From the NCBI RefSeq assembly GCF_033568475.1, contig NC_133123.1, forward strand, positions 21,314,622 through 21,378,621: 64,000 bases of DNA, written 5' to 3'. The DNA is from Henckelia pumila (Eukaryota; Streptophyta; Magnoliopsida; Lamiales; Gesneriaceae). The notes below the pieces were generated by a model, which did not search any database, was not told the DNA's origin, and was given only the letters and a program-made list of their open reading frames with translations. A program made the position numbers and the translations under genes. This document shows, one piece after another, positions 12,918-25,259 of the stretch. Each line of letters opens with the position of its first letter. The first letter of the stretch is position 1.

Positions 12918-13133
12918 AGAATTTATTGATTTTTCGTAAAATCATTAGTATTGCTAGTATTATTTTGCAAAATTGATCCTACTTTTTCTAGTAATATTTA
13001 GTCATATGGCAAAAACTCGTGCAAAATTATTTATTTGTATTTTATTTACGCTTTAATTTCTGCTGCACTGTGTTATCATTAGTGTTACAACACCAAGTAC
13101 AACACTGTCTATTTTCACATAACAAACGTTATT
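12918..13133 (+). repeat. Relic 3' end of a Sirevirus-like copia LTR upstream of the rhomboid gene
   Basis: This matches the last ~235 bp of the LTR at 19405-20220 in order: TTTATTGATTTTTC, TTTTCTAGT, ATATTTAG, TCGTGCAAAATTA, TTTATTTACGCTTTAA and finally the nested palindrome at 13070-13105. The fragment lacks the 5' part of the LTR and has no visible target duplication. It starts about 380 bp upstream of the rhomboid start codon. The palindrome is nearly identical to that of the full element although the surrounding sequence has drifted more. Confidence 0.75.
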
Positions 13134-13490
13134 TTCGGTGATACTTCTTGCCCTGTTAGTTGGAAATCACTCGCATTCGATGCTCTCGCATATTTACTTT
13201 ATTACAACAAATGATAAAATCCTTTTTCACGTGCCTTTTACATTACAAAAAATACGACCAATTCTTTGTACATCCCAACAATGTCCAGTGATGAGTGCAT
13301 ATATTCCCATTTTACGTTGTTTTCTTGCATTTCTTGTTTACCATTACTACTTCATTGAAATTGTTTTCTCAGGTTATAAAAAAAACGCGGAATTAAGCAA
13401 TTTACGTGAAATAATAATCAAATAAGATATCGAAAAATAAACAATAAACTAGCTACTTATAAAGAAATTTTCCTAATTCAGAATCTCGAT

Positions 13491-13686
13491 GTGAGGTGTC
13501 AGTCCTACTTTCGTGATCTATACGAAATTTTTTTGTTATATCGTATCAAAAATATTGGTATATCCAAATTTTAAAATTTTGATATGAAAAAATTCATATT
13601 GATACCGTACAGATAACGAAAAAAATTCGATCTACCGAAAAAATGTCTGTATATCGAAAAATTTTGGTACGGTATGTCATCCCTAT
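13491..13686. mobile_element. Possible small hAT-like MITE
   Basis: The right end GGTATGTCATCCCTA resembles hAT-type ends (TAGGGATGNCA when reversed), and the interior repeats inverted TACCGA/TCGGTA-like words. The left end (near GAGGTGTCAGTCC) is a poor match and no target duplication was found. Confidence 0.25.
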
Positions 13687-13779
13687 ATATGATTGTGTTT
13701 TGTAAAGCTTCTAAGAAGTACTTTTTAGGTTTTTCTTAACAAAATTTTGAAAGTTATATATATATATATATATATATAT

Positions 13780-14170
13780 CAATTTTCAATTTAAAATTTT
13801 AAAATAATTCGGACGTTATTACTATTTTTTTTTGTATTCATACATATATGAAAATTAATTTTCATAAACATGAAAAATAAATTTATATATTATAATGTAC
13901 CAGTTTTTAGTTAAATTAAAATTTAAAATTTGATAGCATGATATCACTAATTTTTAAATTAAATTATTTTTTTGTTCATATATATGTGAAAATTTCCATA
14001 GACATTAAAAAATAAATGTTTTATATTATAATGTACCGATTATCAATTCAAAATTTGAAATTTAATTGGATGTTATCACTATTTTATAATTTTAAGTAAA
14101 TTTTTTTTTTCATCATATATATGTGAAAAATATTCATAAATGATATATATGATAATGTACCAAATTTCGG
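13780..14170. repeat. AT-rich tandem repeat, three ~125-135 bp units, after a (TA)n tract
   Basis: Three consecutive units share, in order, TTATCACTA, TCATATATATGTGAAAA, CATAAA and TATAATGTACC. The last word falls near 13892, 14027 and 14150, giving periods of about 135 and 124 bp. A (TA)n tract at about 13757-13779 precedes the array. No coding potential is seen. Confidence 0.6.
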
Positions 14171-15370
14171 TTGAAATAAATTATATAAGACTACATGCAA
14201 GAGCACCATTTATAATATTGCATTCCTCTCAAATCAAATATAATAGTTGTATTTTTTTTCATCGGTCTAAAATACATACACTCTTGAATTTTTCTCGATT
14301 TCCTATCACCTTTTAAACTATGCATCTAATTAGATTGTTTCGCTAATTAATTAAACATGAAACTTAAGAAAACAAATGAATTGAATCCAAATAAATGGTA
14401 TATAGTATGCTTTCATATAAATATTTACTGTCTTTCCACTAGCTTCTTTGAACTTAGACTTTCATGTACGAAGTCTCTCTTTATCAATTCAAACGTGGTT
14501 GCAGTGATATAGTGACATAAATATACATGTTAGATATTCACGTAAAAGCAAAAAACTTCAACCACGTTGTAAATTTTCTTTTTTAAGTATACTACTTCAT
14601 TTCATTTTTTTTTCAAAAAAAAAACCCCCAATTTTAAATTTAATAACCATCTTGTGAATATATAGACCTTGCTTGGTCTACACTGTGCTAGACAATATTG
14701 TCAAAGTAATTATCTAAAATATTAAATAAACTGTGTATTTTCCGCGTGGGTATGAAACTAAAGGTGAACAGCTAGCTAGGTGGTCTTTGTTTACTTAACG
14801 ACATGCCCTTCATTTGATACTCTCTCTCCTTTAATAGATTAAATTAGATTAGATTGGATTAAATTAGATTTTTGTGTATTCAAACAGATTAAGAAAGTTA
14901 TTGAAAAAATAAAATTTTACCAAGAATTTCTCACTCTACTCTTATTTAACGAATGTTTTAGTAATTAAATAAATAAATTATTAATTAAAAATAAAATAAA
15001 ATAAATATAAATTGATGAAAAAGTAAGAGAAATAATACTAAATTTGATTATATATTTTGCACAGACAAGCAAAGAAATTCAGCCTAAATAGGCCATAGGA
15101 AGAAGTCCTATTAATAAAGAAAAGATGATTAAAAACAAGGGAAAGTGCCAAATGGCGAGTTTAAGTGTCTCAATCAATCAATTTATTTCCCTAAGACGCG
15201 TTTTCGCCTTTCGCCACACGGATTTTGGTGATGCTGCCCACTCACCTTCCTAACTGCTCCCTCTACCAAATTACTCTTTGCTCCTCCCCACGTTCAAATT
15301 TTTTATTGCTACTCTCAACAAAATTCAAAATTTAAAAATTAAAGTATGTACATGTATACATATCATGAAT
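14171..15370. other. AT-rich intergenic DNA
   Basis: I see no gene or clear transposon end here, only low-complexity AT-rich sequence with a few poly-A/T and ATTAGATT-like runs near 14842-14875. Confidence 0.5.
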
Positions 15371-15640
15371 TACTCCCTCCGTCTTATTTATTTAGGCTGC
15401 GTTTTTTTTATCCGCTCGAAATATGTGGTCCAGTTTTTATGTTTAATAATATGTTTATCTGTTTTTTTTATCAATGTAACTCTATTAAATTACACTGGTA
15501 CACATTTTTTTATCCTATTAAAATAATCATTAAATAAGCACAGAAAGAGAAATTCTTTTATATAAAATTTACCGTTACATACATTTTCTTAATCTGTGTG
15601 AAAACACATACATATTTAAATAATTGAAATAGAACGAGTA
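15371..15640. mobile_element. Stowaway-like MITE (Tc1/mariner type)
   Basis: The left end TACTCCCTCCGTCTTATTTA and the right end, which reversed reads TACTCGTTCTATTTCAATTA, form a terminal inverted repeat of the CTCCCTCCGTY class. The flanking TA dinucleotide fits the Stowaway target. At about 270 bp with no transposase it is non-autonomous. The small frames inside are chance. Confidence 0.75.
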
Positions 15641-15810
15641 CTTTTTTGAGTTAGGGGTAATGTTTGTAACAATTGGATATCGTACCAGATATTTCATTTC
15701 AAACTTTATTTCTTAATGACGTATGTAATGGTGTATCAATTTATAAAATTTCCAATGTACATATTATTAATTGTTTTAGCTAAATGTTATAACTTACACA
15801 TTTAGTGGAA

Positions 15811-17634
15811 CTAGAAAAAGACCACGTACGATGCACGTGAAAAAATTATAATTAAGTATATGTTTATTAATATCTAATATTTGATAGAAAAAAATATTTG
15901 GTTGATAATATTATCAATAATTCATGTAAGCTTATAAATATAATTGTTACGTTTATTATAGTTTTACATTAACACAATATTGATATTGAAACATATGTAA
16001 TTATTATAGCTCGATCGAGTTTTCTATTTTTTTATTAATTTTGAGAAATTATGACATGCTTCGTACCATGAATTCGTCTTATTTTCTATCTCATGTATGC
16101 ATGATTTCTTTTTTATTTGTTAATAAACGAGATATGTTAATAAAATTATATTAAATATAATTTTGTAATTTTCTATGTTATATGTTGATCATTATTGGTT
16201 TATGGAAAAAAATTGGTATACATAATGCATTCGAAACCTTAATTTAAATTATTGCGTCAAATATTTTTTTTATTTTATATTTGAGATTTTCTCTCTTTAA
16301 CGATTTTTTCATATCATGTGTTTTTTATTCTCCATGAAAAAATTATTATTATCATCTTTAATAACAATTCTTGTGATATTATCTTCATTAATCATTTGCA
16401 TTTTTCTATAGTTATTATTTAATTAGGCGGTCTCTTTTTTATGCTAAAAATATTTACTTGCAAAGAATAACAATTATTTCATCATTCTCATCTGCATTCT
16501 GGTATGTTATCGTTTTTCATTACTTGTATGTCAGTATAGTTAACGATCAATGTATTTGTTGGACATCCTCTTTTCTTTTTGATTTCTCATTTTTCGAAAT
16601 CTACTGATCTCTTTTTTCTTACAATGATCTCATTGCTAAAATTTTTGATTGAATTTTAAATGTTTTTAATTACAAATGTTAACATTCCATATTTTATCTC
16701 AACTATTTTGTTTCATATTTTTTCTTTATTTATTCATCTGATTGAAAATTTGCATCAATGTAATTTTTACAGGATCTTTAATTTAATGTGAGACGTGTCA
16801 TCCATAATTTTTCTAGACTTCTTGTTTTGATTTATTAATTAGCCCGTAGTGGATTGATTAACATAGATATATTTACAGACGTCAATAGTATTTAAATAAT
16901 ATCAATCTTATAGTTTTGCTAAAAATAATTGAAGATTCATCTCCAACTCTTGTAAAAATATTCTTTCATTAATTGTAACATCATCTCATAAAATAATTGC
17001 TATAGATTTTAGATTTTTGAGGAGGAAAAATAGTTAATTTTTTAAATTTAAACTTTTACGTATATGATATTTGTGTGTTGGTTTGTTCTTTATTTATTAT
17101 TTTGGATTAAAACTTGACTTCATATGAATTGATTTATTTTAACACCGATGTCTAATATATATATATATATATATATATATCAATACCATTTAAAAATCTA
17201 ATATTTTGTTATATTTATGAACTCATGATATAATTATTTAGTTCAATAAGTCCTTACGCAAATTAAAATATATAAGATTTTTTGTTGAAAAAATATGTCA
17301 TTCTATATATAAACAAATAAAAATTAAAGTATTTTGGTGTTTCAATCTTTTAGTAAACTGGATAAGTATTTAATTTAATTAAATTTTTTGTGAAAAAAAT
17401 ATGTTCACTTTATCTACAAGAAAATAATAACTAAAGTATTTTGGTATTTTAATCTTTTTGAAAACTGGAACCTTATCTAATATGTACACATTATCAATTT
17501 TGATCTTATCATAATAATTTATTTTACAAAAATATCTTCATAGAATTTATCAAATGTGTACTAACCAAGGATAAAGTTGAAAATACACAATGAAAAACTT
17601 TGACTTTGGTTCACACTTTTATAATTGGTATAGA
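15811..17634 (-). mobile_element. Non-autonomous Helitron, minus strand
   Basis: Read on the minus strand it begins TCTATACCAATTATAAAAG (from 17634) and ends with a hairpin, CACGTGCATCGTACGTG, then GTCTTTTTCTAG (to 15811). These are the Helitron features: 5' TC, a short 3' hairpin about 10 nt before a CTAG end. The host bases are A before the 5' end and T after the 3' end, as expected for insertion between A and T. The interior (about 1.8 kb) is AT-rich with a (TA)n tract near 17156-17180 and no Rep/helicase frame. Confidence 0.65.
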
Positions 17635-18099
17635 TATATATTAATTAATTAATTTATATATAAGAAGAGATTAAATTTAGAAAATTAAGGAGAATAGAGA
17701 TGGTGGAAATTGAAATGTATAAGGATATTTATATCAGGTTTCACCAACACACCAAAGTAATTTAAAAGAAAACATTGAGAGGACACCTAGCTAGAAGCAT
17801 TGTCATGTAGGGTGTTGAACTATGATATGATTTGATTTTGGATAAAAACTCAAAAAAATCAAGTTATCGGCCTTACAAATTTTCATACGAAATCAAACAA
17901 AACCTTAAAATTTTACTATCCAAACCATTTATTTTGGTTTGTCCTAAATAATAATATTATGATTAATTTGAAGTTTTGAGTTTCATAGCTAATTAGTGCA
18001 TGATATTTTTACTTAAGAAAAAAAATACTCATTGACACTATATACAAGCAGAGTGAACACTTTATTTGACTATAAACTGCAATTATTATAATCTGGAAG
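17635..18099. other. AT-rich intergenic DNA
   Basis: Nothing recognised; low-complexity AT-rich sequence. Confidence 0.5.
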
Positions 18100-18164
18100 C
18101 AAACTATGAATTTTATTTATTTGTGCAATTTATTTATTTTTATATATTGATAAAATAGAATCTT

Positions 18165-19250
18165 AATTTTGGTGATGATATTAATGCAACAATCAAACAC
18201 TGAGCAAATCGATTAAACAAGTTAAGCAAAACCAAGAATACAATTTGATCTCAATCAAAGGAAACATTTGATCGTTCAAACTTTTGAAGATGATTGGCAA
18301 TTGAAGATATATTTTGAACTATTCATAACAATCTTCCAATGACTAGACCAGATTGATATACCAGACCAGTTCAGAGACAATCAGACCAAATCAGATAGAT
18401 CGTATCAGATCAGATAGAACCGGACCAGGTCAATCAATTCGTCTGAACATCATGCTAATTCAGTCTAAATTGTTAGAGATAAAGCCAAAATAAGTTGGTG
18501 GAAATAAAAAACGTTGTCATTCGTACTCGATAACATTCAAATTGTCCCACTACTCTTGTACCATTTTTGAAAATAGGACGCGTGGCACGTTGTGCTTGAG
18601 TGTCAGCTATTTTTGGAACAAATCATCACGGATTAAATTTTCAAACGTTGGATGAATCACCACTATAAATACTTCATGATGGACATTGTTCATCTTTCCC
18701 CACGCATTCAAAGATTCTAAAGGCTTGCAAGTATTTCGAGCAAGAACCAGATCAAATCACAAAACTGCTATCATATGCAAGTTGCAATATCAGATCAATC
18801 AGAGTGATCAGGCGCTCAAGCTTAGAAGAAGCATTGTCGAATTTTCGTTATAATTTGTAACTCAATCAGAACGTAATTGAATTGAGAGTGTGTTACTAAG
18901 AGTTCCTTTCAAGGATTATTGGATTGAATTTGTGCAAATCGTTGTATAAATCAAATTCTTCTAGTGAAAATCCTTTTGAAACAGAAGAATGGGGGACGTT
19001 GAAGTTTTAGCTTCGAACTTCCATAAAAATCTCTTGTTCCTTACTTTTATTTTCTACACTATTTAATTCAATCTGCCTTAAGCTATTCAGTTCAATTAGT
19101 GCGTGAGAAAATATTCGCCTGACCAAATGAGTTCTCGCAAACAAATTTGTTAAGCACAATTTCTAACAATTGAAATGTTAACTCAACTTAATTGTAAGAC
19201 AAGTTTTAGAAATATTTTAAAGTGTATATTCAGATCTCTCTACACACATA
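18165..19250 (+). mobile_element. Probable solo LTR of another copia element (approximate ends)
   Basis: The block opens near TTTTGGTGATGATATTAATG and contains CACTATAAATACTTC with a TATA box at 18664-18671, followed by a leader-like region and an AT-rich end, consistent with a roughly 1.1-kb LTR of the SIRE/Opie style. There is no internal domain. The exact borders are unclear. A 40-bp direct repeat, far longer than an LTR target duplication, brackets the block at 18100-18139 and 19277-19316. Confidence 0.45.
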
Positions 19251-19404
19251 TTCAATCCTAAGTACATCATCATCATCAAACTATGAATTTTATATACTTG
19301 TGCAATTTATTTATTTATATATGTGTGTGTGTACATGTATATATTTATATCAATCGATCGACACTACCTAAATTTTTGGAATATGATTATGTTTAGTTGA
19401 ACTT

Positions 19405-20220
19405 TGAAAGGAATTTTAATTTCTTGATATTCTCGGTCTTAAGTTGCAATTAATATTTGATTTTGATTTTTAGACAAGTCAAAATATTTGGTGAATATTG
19501 TGTGTATATTTCGAATATTCTATGAAATATATTTGTCTTGATAAGGTAGTTGATAGATATATTAAGTATTCAATATTATCAAGATATGATTTACTAGATT
19601 TAATAGAATTTTATTCTTACTTAAACATGTTTTCTTATTCGTGTAGGACTCTATCTAAGGAAACCTTCTAGTCTTGGATTCTAATATATAAATGAAGGGT
19701 TTCACGCACAAGAAGGTTAACTGCTTCAGACGTACAATCCGCTGCTTAATCTCTGAAGAATTCTGTTGAAGAATCAAAGATCTCTGAAGCAAAGTTTTGC
19801 AACCTTCGTTGTAGCATGTCCCCGTGTTGCCGTTAGTATTGAAGACATCGAAGACAACACTGTGGAAATTGTGTTGTTGAAGATCTTTACTGTCTCTTCA
19901 ATTTAGGTTACGGAAGTTGCATATATTGTTTTTATTCTGATTTATTTAGGATGCAAGTTTGATTTCTCAACTTGTTGAGAAATTTAGGATTTATTGATTT
20001 TTCATAAAGTCACTAGTATTACTTTGTAAGACCGACCTTACCTTTTCTAGTGATATTTAGGCCTAAGGCACCCGCACGAGTTTTATACTCATGCAAAATT
20101 AATCACTCGTGTTTTATTTACGCTTTAAATTTTTGTTGCAATGTGTTATCGTTGGTGTTACAACACCAAGTACAACACTGCCTGTTTTTACTTAACAAAC
20201 CACGTACAACGTTTCTTTCA
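19405..20220 (+). repeat. 5' LTR of the Sirevirus-like element (816 bp)
   Basis: It begins TGAAAGGAATTTTAATT and ends AACGTTTCTTTCA. A TATA-like box (TATATAAATG) is near 19685. Compared with the 3' LTR it lacks about 15 bp after TTTGTC, which explains the length difference. It carries a full nested palindrome at 20143-20178 and a degenerate one at 19824-19860. Confidence 0.92.
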
Positions 20221-20222
20221 CG

Positions 20223-20235
20223 TGGCATCAGAGCC
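20223..20235 (+). other. Primer binding site (initiator-Met tRNA type)
   Basis: TGGCATCAGAGCC lies 2 bp after the LTR and differs by one base from the plant copia consensus TGGTATCAGAGC, which pairs with the 3' end of initiator methionine tRNA. Confidence 0.8.
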
Positions 20236-20284
20236 ACCACTTGACTTTACTAAGTGATTTCCTGATTTTTGTTAAAGGTTTGTT

Positions 20285-21950
20285 ATGGATGCTCCGTATA
20301 CTAATGCAATTCGTCCACCGATTTTGGATGGGACAAATTACGGCCCTTGGAAATTGAAGATGATCATATACATTCAATCCATTGAGTCCAAGGGCTGGCA
20401 CCGTGTTCTTGATGGTTGGTCACCGCCTATGAGAGATGATGATATACCTGGACCAAAGCCAAGAGCACAATGGACAGCCGATGAAAATATTGCATCTATT
20501 TATAATGCAAAAGCTCTTAATGCTATTTTTACCTCTGTTGATATGAACATGTTTAACCTAATTGGTACTTGTGTTTGTGCAAGGGATGATTGGGAAAAAC
20601 TTCAAACTCATTGTGAAGGCTCGGCAAGTGTCAAAAAGACAAAGATGCGTCTCATAACCACAAGATTTGAGAAAATGAGAATGGAAGAAAATGAGATCAT
20701 CATGGAATACAATGGAAGATTGAAGATTCTTGCAAATGAAGCATCTGTTCTTGGTGATCCTATTTCCAACGAACGAATAGTAAGCAAAGTACTTCGTTCT
20801 CTCCTAAAGAGGTTTCACACCAAATTTTGTGCTATAGATGAATCCAAGGATACATCTATAATGGGTTTGGATGAATTAATCAGTTCACTTCGCACTTATG
20901 CGATGGAGATGGAAGTAGAAGAGGATCACAAAAGTAAGTCTATTGCTTTTCAAGTGTCTAATGATTCTTACAATAATTTTTCTGAAATGAAGCAGGAAGT
21001 AAACATATCTGATCTTGAAGATGACTCAATTTCTTTGATCTCAAAGAAATTCAATGATTATCTTAAAGTGACGAAAGAGAAAAGAAAAGGTGAGAAAGGT
21101 GCACAACCTTCAAAGTTTCCTAGTCTAACCCTGTCTGAAAAACTTCAGAAGCCAACTACTACTCAAGGATTTAGGCCAAAGTATGACAGCAAAAATAAGT
21201 CCTCAAGTAAGAATTTTGATAATGTTCAATGCAAGGAATGCCGCGGATATGGACACTATGCATACGAGTGTGCCAATCATCTTCGAAAAGGTATGAATGT
21301 TTCCCTGAGTGATGAAGAGTCTGAGGAAGAACAAGAAAAGGATGAACAGGTAGATCTTATTTCTTTTACTGCTTTGCTGGAAAAAAGAAAAATTTCAGGT
21401 GAATCCCTATGGTGTTGGGTCCGGTGTTGCAACACCAGGGCGCAACACAATTCAAAATTCTGTATGTTTTGTGGCTTCTAACGTTGATGATTTTAGTGTT
21501 CATGAGGAACAGTTAGCCAATTTTTCCACTTTGAAAGGTGTTCATAAACTTTATGAAGAGTTGTATACTGATTGGATCAAAAGAAACAAGTTGAATACAA
21601 CTCTCTCTAAAGAAAATACCGAATTGAAAGTTGCTGTGGCTAAGCTGGAAGTTATCATGAGTAAGAAAGACATGGAATTGGGATGTGTGAATATGGAACT
21701 TGAAAAAGCAAAAACAACTCTTGCCAGATTTAATTCAAGTTCGAACAAACTTGATTCTCTTTTGACTATGGGCAAAGATGATAAGTTTGGACTTGATTTT
21801 AAAGATAGTGTGTTTGAAATTGGTGAATCTTTTAAGTCACCAGTATTTGTGAAGGAAGGTAGTAATACTTCAAATCAACCTTCAATGGCTTCCCAAGGTA
21901 AGAAACCTATCCCAAAGAAGGATGTTCCTGTCCCAACGCCAAAACAATGA
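20285..21950 (+). pseudogene. gag of the Sirevirus-like element (frameshifted)
   Basis: The first frame runs from the ATG at 20285 and includes a UBN2-type gag domain (from PPILDGTNYGPWKLKM on) and a CCHC zinc knuckle, CKECRGYGHYAYEC (CX2CX4HX4C), near 21230-21272. The sequence then shifts by one frame in an A-rich tract (about 21380-21393) and continues in the next frame to a TGA at 21948-21950. That second part has a coiled-coil-like stretch (LEVIMSKKDMELGCVNMELE) and the LTMGKDDKFGLDF region typical of these gags. A nested palindrome sits in the coding sequence at 21412-21448, just after the frameshift. The protein would package element RNA in cytoplasmic particles; this copy would not make it intact. 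Confidence 0.85.
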
Positions 21951-24900
21951 AAACGTCCTTTTGTATGTCACTATTGTCTCAAACCTGGTCACATCAGGTC
22001 GTTCTATCATAAGCTCAAAAATTACTATATTTTGTGGGAATCTAAGCAAGTGTTGTCTCCCATGTTGCACAACACCAAGCACAACACTGGAAAAAAGAGA
22101 CCTACTATGAAGAAAGTTTGGGTACAAAAGTCTGATGTTAATTGTTTTGTTATTTATACTTCCCTGAAAGCTAACACTGCAGGAAATTGGTATTTTGATA
22201 GTGAAAGCTCTCGACATATGATAGGTTTGAAAGATTACCTCACGGATTACGTTGAACAAAATGGTGGTAAGGTGACCTATAAAGGTGGTGCAAAAGGAAG
22301 AATTGTTGGCAAGGGAACACTTAATGTGGAAGGATTTCCAAAACTTCACAATGTTCTGCATGTTGAAGGACTAAATACAAATTTAATTTTGATCAGTCAA
22401 TTATGTGATGATGATTTGCATGTGAAGTTTGATAAAAATATTTGTGAAGTGTTTGACAATGCTAACCGATGTGTTATTATGGGTAAAAGATCAGCTGATA
22501 ATTGCTACCAACTCGGTGAGGAATTGGCTTGTAGACACTCAAAGGTTGATGATTTTAGTCTATGGTACCAAAAGCTTGGTCATGTAAATTTCAATACTTT
22601 AAAAAACTTGAATAGGTTTGAGGCAGTCAGAGGATTGCCAAATCTAAAGTCTGGTGTTCCATACATTTGTGGTGCATGTTAAAAATGTAAGAAAACCTGT
22701 GTGTCGCACCCGGTGTTACAACATTGTGGGACAACACGGTGTCTTGAACTTTTGCATATGGATTTAATGGGTCCTATGAAAGTTGAAAGTTATGGAGTTA
22801 AGAAGTATTCTTTGGTATGTGTTGATAATTTTTATCGGTTTACATGGGTAAGATTTCTTAGAGAAAAGTCAGATACTTTTGATGTTTTCAATAAATTGTT
22901 CAATAAGATTACTAACCTACATACTTTGAATGTTGCTAGGATTAGAAGTGATCATGGAAAGGAATTTGAGAACTCATCTTTTTTTTTTCTTTGTGTGACA
23001 AGAAGGGCATATCACAAGAGTTTTCTGCTCCCAAAACTCCTCAACAGAATGGCATAGCCGAAAGGAAGAATAGGACATTGCAGGAGATGACTAGGGTGAT
23101 GATGAGCTCAAAAAATATCTCTAAGAGATTTTGGGCAGAAGCATTAAACACTTCATGTCATATTTCTAATCGAGTTTATTTTAGAAATGGTTCCTCGATG
23201 ACCTCATATGAAATACTTATGGAAAAGAAGTCAAATCTCAATTATTTTCATGTGTTTGGATGTGTGTGTTATGTTCTAAATGATAGAAATCACCTAGCAA
23301 AATGTAATGCCAAAAGTGATAAATGTTTGTTTCTTGGTTATTCTACAAATAGTCGTGCTTATCGTATGTATAACCTAAAAACCAAAATAATTATGGAATC
23401 TATTAATGTTGTTTTTGATGATGGTGCAGATCTCAAAGGAAAAACTGTTGAAGATGATATTGAGGGCTTGCTGGAAATTCCTCTCGAAGAACACAGTGTT
23501 GTTCCTGATGTCACAACACCAAGTACAACACTGGTTCCTCCAGAAACTGTCCATGAAGAAATTTCTCAAGATAATGAGGAAATTGAAGTTATCACTAAAA
23601 AGGATATTCCAAACAAGATACAGAAAAATCATCCTGCATCACAAATCATAGGGAAAGTTCATGGAACTAGGCAAACCCGAGCTAAGGATAAGGTGGAGTA
23701 CCGCAAGATGGTTGGGTTAGTATTCATGAGTTCCGTGTACTCACAAGTAAGGCATTCTTGTTTTGTTTTGAATTTTGGGTAAATATTATGCATGAGAAAC
23801 TTGAGCAATTTGTCCAAAATGATGTGTGGTTTTTGGTTCCACCTCTTGATCATGGTAATGTCATTGGTACAAAATGGATTTTTAAAAACAAAATCGATGA
23901 ATCAGGAAACATCATTAGGAATAAGCAAGTTTGGTTGCTCAATGATATACACAGGTTGAGAGGATTTATTTTGATAAGAACTTCGCTCATGTTGCCCGTA
24001 TTGAGTCAATCCGACTATTGCTTGCTATTGCATGTCATATGGGTATAAAACTTCACCAAATGGATGTGAAGAGTGCGTTTTTGAATGATATTTTAAATGA
24101 GAAGTGTATGTGAAGCAACCAAAAGACTTTGAGGATCCACATCACTTGGACCATGTTTACAAGTTGAAAAAAGCACTTTACGGCTTGAAGCAAGCTCCCC
24201 GAGATTGGTATGGTAGGTTGACCGAGTATTTGCTTGAAATTGACTTCAAACGAGGTAAGGTTGACAAAACTCTTTTTATTCAAAATTCCAAAGGTGAAAT
24301 TCTTATTTTTCAAGTTTATATGGATGACATCATCTTTGGTTCTTCTTCTCAAAAGCATGTTGATAGTTTTGTTAATTGCATGTCTTATACTTTTGAAATG
24401 AGCATGGTAGGAGAATTAAATTACTTTATTGGATTGCAAGTCAAGAAATTAAATGATGACATTTTTCTGTGTCAAAGTAAGTATGCAAAAAATTTGGTAA
24501 AAAAGTTTTGTAAAGAGAATGTTAAAAACATGAAAACTCCAATGAGCTCGAGTGAAAAAATTAGGAAAAGACAGTATTGCGGCTGGTGTTGACAACACCA
24601 TGTATCGCAACATGATAGGGATTCTTTTGTATTTGACTGCTAGTCGTCCCGATATCATGTTCAGTATGTGTTTTTGTGCCAGGTACCAATCTTATCCAAA
24701 GGTAACTCATTTAAAAGCTGTTATGCGAATCTTGAAATATGTTTCGGGTACATTGGATTTGGGATTATGGTACACAAAGAAAACTAACACTAATCTTATT
24801 GGGTTTAGTGATGCTGATTGGGCTGGTGATGTTAATGATAGAAAAAGCACTACGGGTAGGTGTTTCTATCTTGGCAATAATTTGGTTTCATAGTATAGTC

Positions 24901-25259
24901 ATAAGAAAAATTCTATGTCACTTTCGACTACTGAATCTGAATATGTGGAAACCAAAAGTTGTTGTTCACAAATTCTTTGGATGAACCAAATAATTGAGGA
25001 ATATGGTTTTAAGAGTGAACCCCCCATTGTTTATTGTGATAATTCGAGTGCTATTGATATATCAAAGAATCCGGTCCAATGCTCTCGCACAAAACACATT
25101 GACATACGTCATCACTTTATTCGAGATTTGGTAGAAAAAGGTATGATTCGAATGGAGTTTGTTGGAATCAATAACCAATTGGCAGATATTGTTACTAAAA
25201 CATTAGATCATGAGAGATTCTCAACTCTTCGAAGGTCTCTCAGCATGTGTGCATTATAA
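21951..25259 (+). pseudogene. pol of the Sirevirus-like element: protease, integrase, RT, RNase H (broken)
   Basis: Domains are in copia order. A second zinc knuckle, CHYCLKPGHIRSFYHK, follows the TGA. The protease has WYFDSESSRHM, where the active-site DSG is now DSE. Integrase shows the pre-integrase LWYQKLGHVN, then HMDLMGPM, VCVDNFYRF and NGIAERKNRTL (D, D, E). RT has [14 protein letters not shown] and [10 protein letters not shown] near 24318; RNase H has FSDADWAGD and STTESEYVE. In-frame stops occur at about 21950, 22682 and 24893, and frame changes near 22985 (after a T run), 23760, 24050-24100 and 24550. Nested palindromes fall in it at 22050, 22701, 23496 and, degenerate, 24574. Not functional in this copy. 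Confidence 0.88.

Noticed and set aside
12604-12945. 113-codon minus-strand frame upstream of the rhomboid ATG
   Set aside because: It lies in the promoter/leader region and overlaps the relic LTR; the composition is not protein-like and no family is recognised.
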